Source of the DNA: Hypsibius dujardini
Lineage: Eukaryota; Tardigrada; Eutardigrada; Parachela; Hypsibiidae
Direction of reading: 5' to 3'
DNA: 42,255 nt
Assembly: GCA_001579985.1 (NCBI GenBank)
Contig: LRSR01012354.1
Location: forward strand, 1-42,255
This document shows positions 41,600 through 42,255 of the stretch, piece by piece (within the stretch, counting starts at the first letter, position 1; each line of letters opens with the position of its first letter). The translations under genes were made by a program, and so were the position numbers. Under the pieces are notes generated by a model. That model made no database searches and had not been told where the DNA came from. It saw nothing but the letters and a program-made list of their open reading frames with translations.

Positions 41600-42255
41600 T
41601 CAACTGTACATCCAAGTATGTGAATTTGCGTAGCTATTGTTATGTTTCAATTTAATTTGATTAAAGCGTACATGTACTGAGACACACTCACAAGGAAATT
41701 CGGTCAGCGTCTTTCTTTTCAAAGATCGCAACTCGGACGGGCAAGACTCGACGCCCGTGCGGCGTCCATTGGAAATGTCAAACCGGCCAAGCTGTGAACA
41801 TTCATTCCAATCGATTGCCCAATTTCAATGGTATTCAGCAGAAATACCGATCAATTCAGCGCCCGGAATTCGATGGGTAAGATAAAATGAAATCGCTAGT
41901 TCAACCTTCACCGAGGGCGCGAGACCTTCAGCCCGCATACGAGTTAAATTGACTGATGTTTCTCGGGATAATGAAAATGCAATTTTAAAACTAGGCTAGT
42001 ACAAAACTCTATGAAGATCGAATATGTGTGAACCAGACAGTGGCTAGTAGCGTAGGCGCCCAGACCCTATTCACGGGCGGAGAGGTTGTATTCCATTTAA
42101 CATAAGCGCTTCTAAAATAATTCTTTTCTCAATCCGACTTCAACATGACCCTTAGAGTCGACTCCAGCTTTGAGTCGGATGGAAAGACGTCAAAGATCAT
42201 AGTGCCAATTACCAAGCAACTTTTGACTGTCCAAGAAACACAATGTTGGAGGGCA
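41600..42255. other. Right-edge sequence, nothing recognised
   Basis: No finger, splice-supported exon or repeat was identified to the window end. Confidence 0.35.

Overview
The window is animal nuclear DNA. Coding regions are interrupted by short GT-AG introns, one promoter type has a TATA box, and the recognisable proteins are animal-type: class A GPCRs, a PCBP-type KH domain, a possible ionotropic-glutamate-receptor fragment, C2H2 fingers and a BED/hAT transposase. Intergenic DNA is AT-rich and full of small inverted-repeat elements and microsatellites. The combination suggests an invertebrate. A small ecdysozoan such as a tardigrade is only a guess from the look of the receptors; nothing seen fixes the phylum.

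The left half (1-21 kb) is a local segmental duplication. A module of one plus-strand GPCR followed by one minus-strand P-loop/coiled-coil gene occurs at 2.5-6.5 kb (block A) and at 15.4-19.5 kb (block B). A third GPCR copy, without the P-loop gene, enters from the left edge. The homology runs on to about 11.17 kb in A and 20.85 kb in B. Block A carries about 3.6 kb that B lacks (6.6-10.24 kb), with a duplicated coding-like fragment, a lone KH3 exon and an unidentified acidic exon. Every GPCR copy has a last exon, separated by a small intron, that completes TM7 with NPIVF. Only copy 1 looks intact; copy 2 has a 4-nt frameshift, and copy 3 has a stop, frameshifts, a lost splice donor and a transposon insertion.

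The paired P-loop genes are the best candidates for something undescribed. Exon 1 encodes a hydrophobic N-terminus and a long coiled coil and ends inside the Walker A loop. A phase-1 intron splits the loop, and exon 2 supplies the rest of the G domain. Joining the exons gives GPKGMGKST in both genes. Exon 2 and the adjoining 130 nt of intron are almost identical between copies while flanks and exon 1 are diverged, which points to gene conversion.

The right half (21-42 kb) is looser. It holds a four-TM protein gene on the minus strand (22.3-23.0 kb), two minus-strand exons that may belong to an ionotropic glutamate receptor (24.9-26.4 kb), a GC-rich inverted-repeat element (28.2-28.6 kb), a diverged 125-bp tandem array (30.8-31.1 kb), and a three-exon minus-strand gene for an unrecognised single-TM protein (32.5-33.3 kb). 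There is also a hAT transposon with a six-exon transposase interrupted by one stop codon (33.5-37.4 kb) and scattered C2H2 finger fragments (38.7-41.6 kb). Several intergenic stretches gave nothing recognisable and are listed as such.
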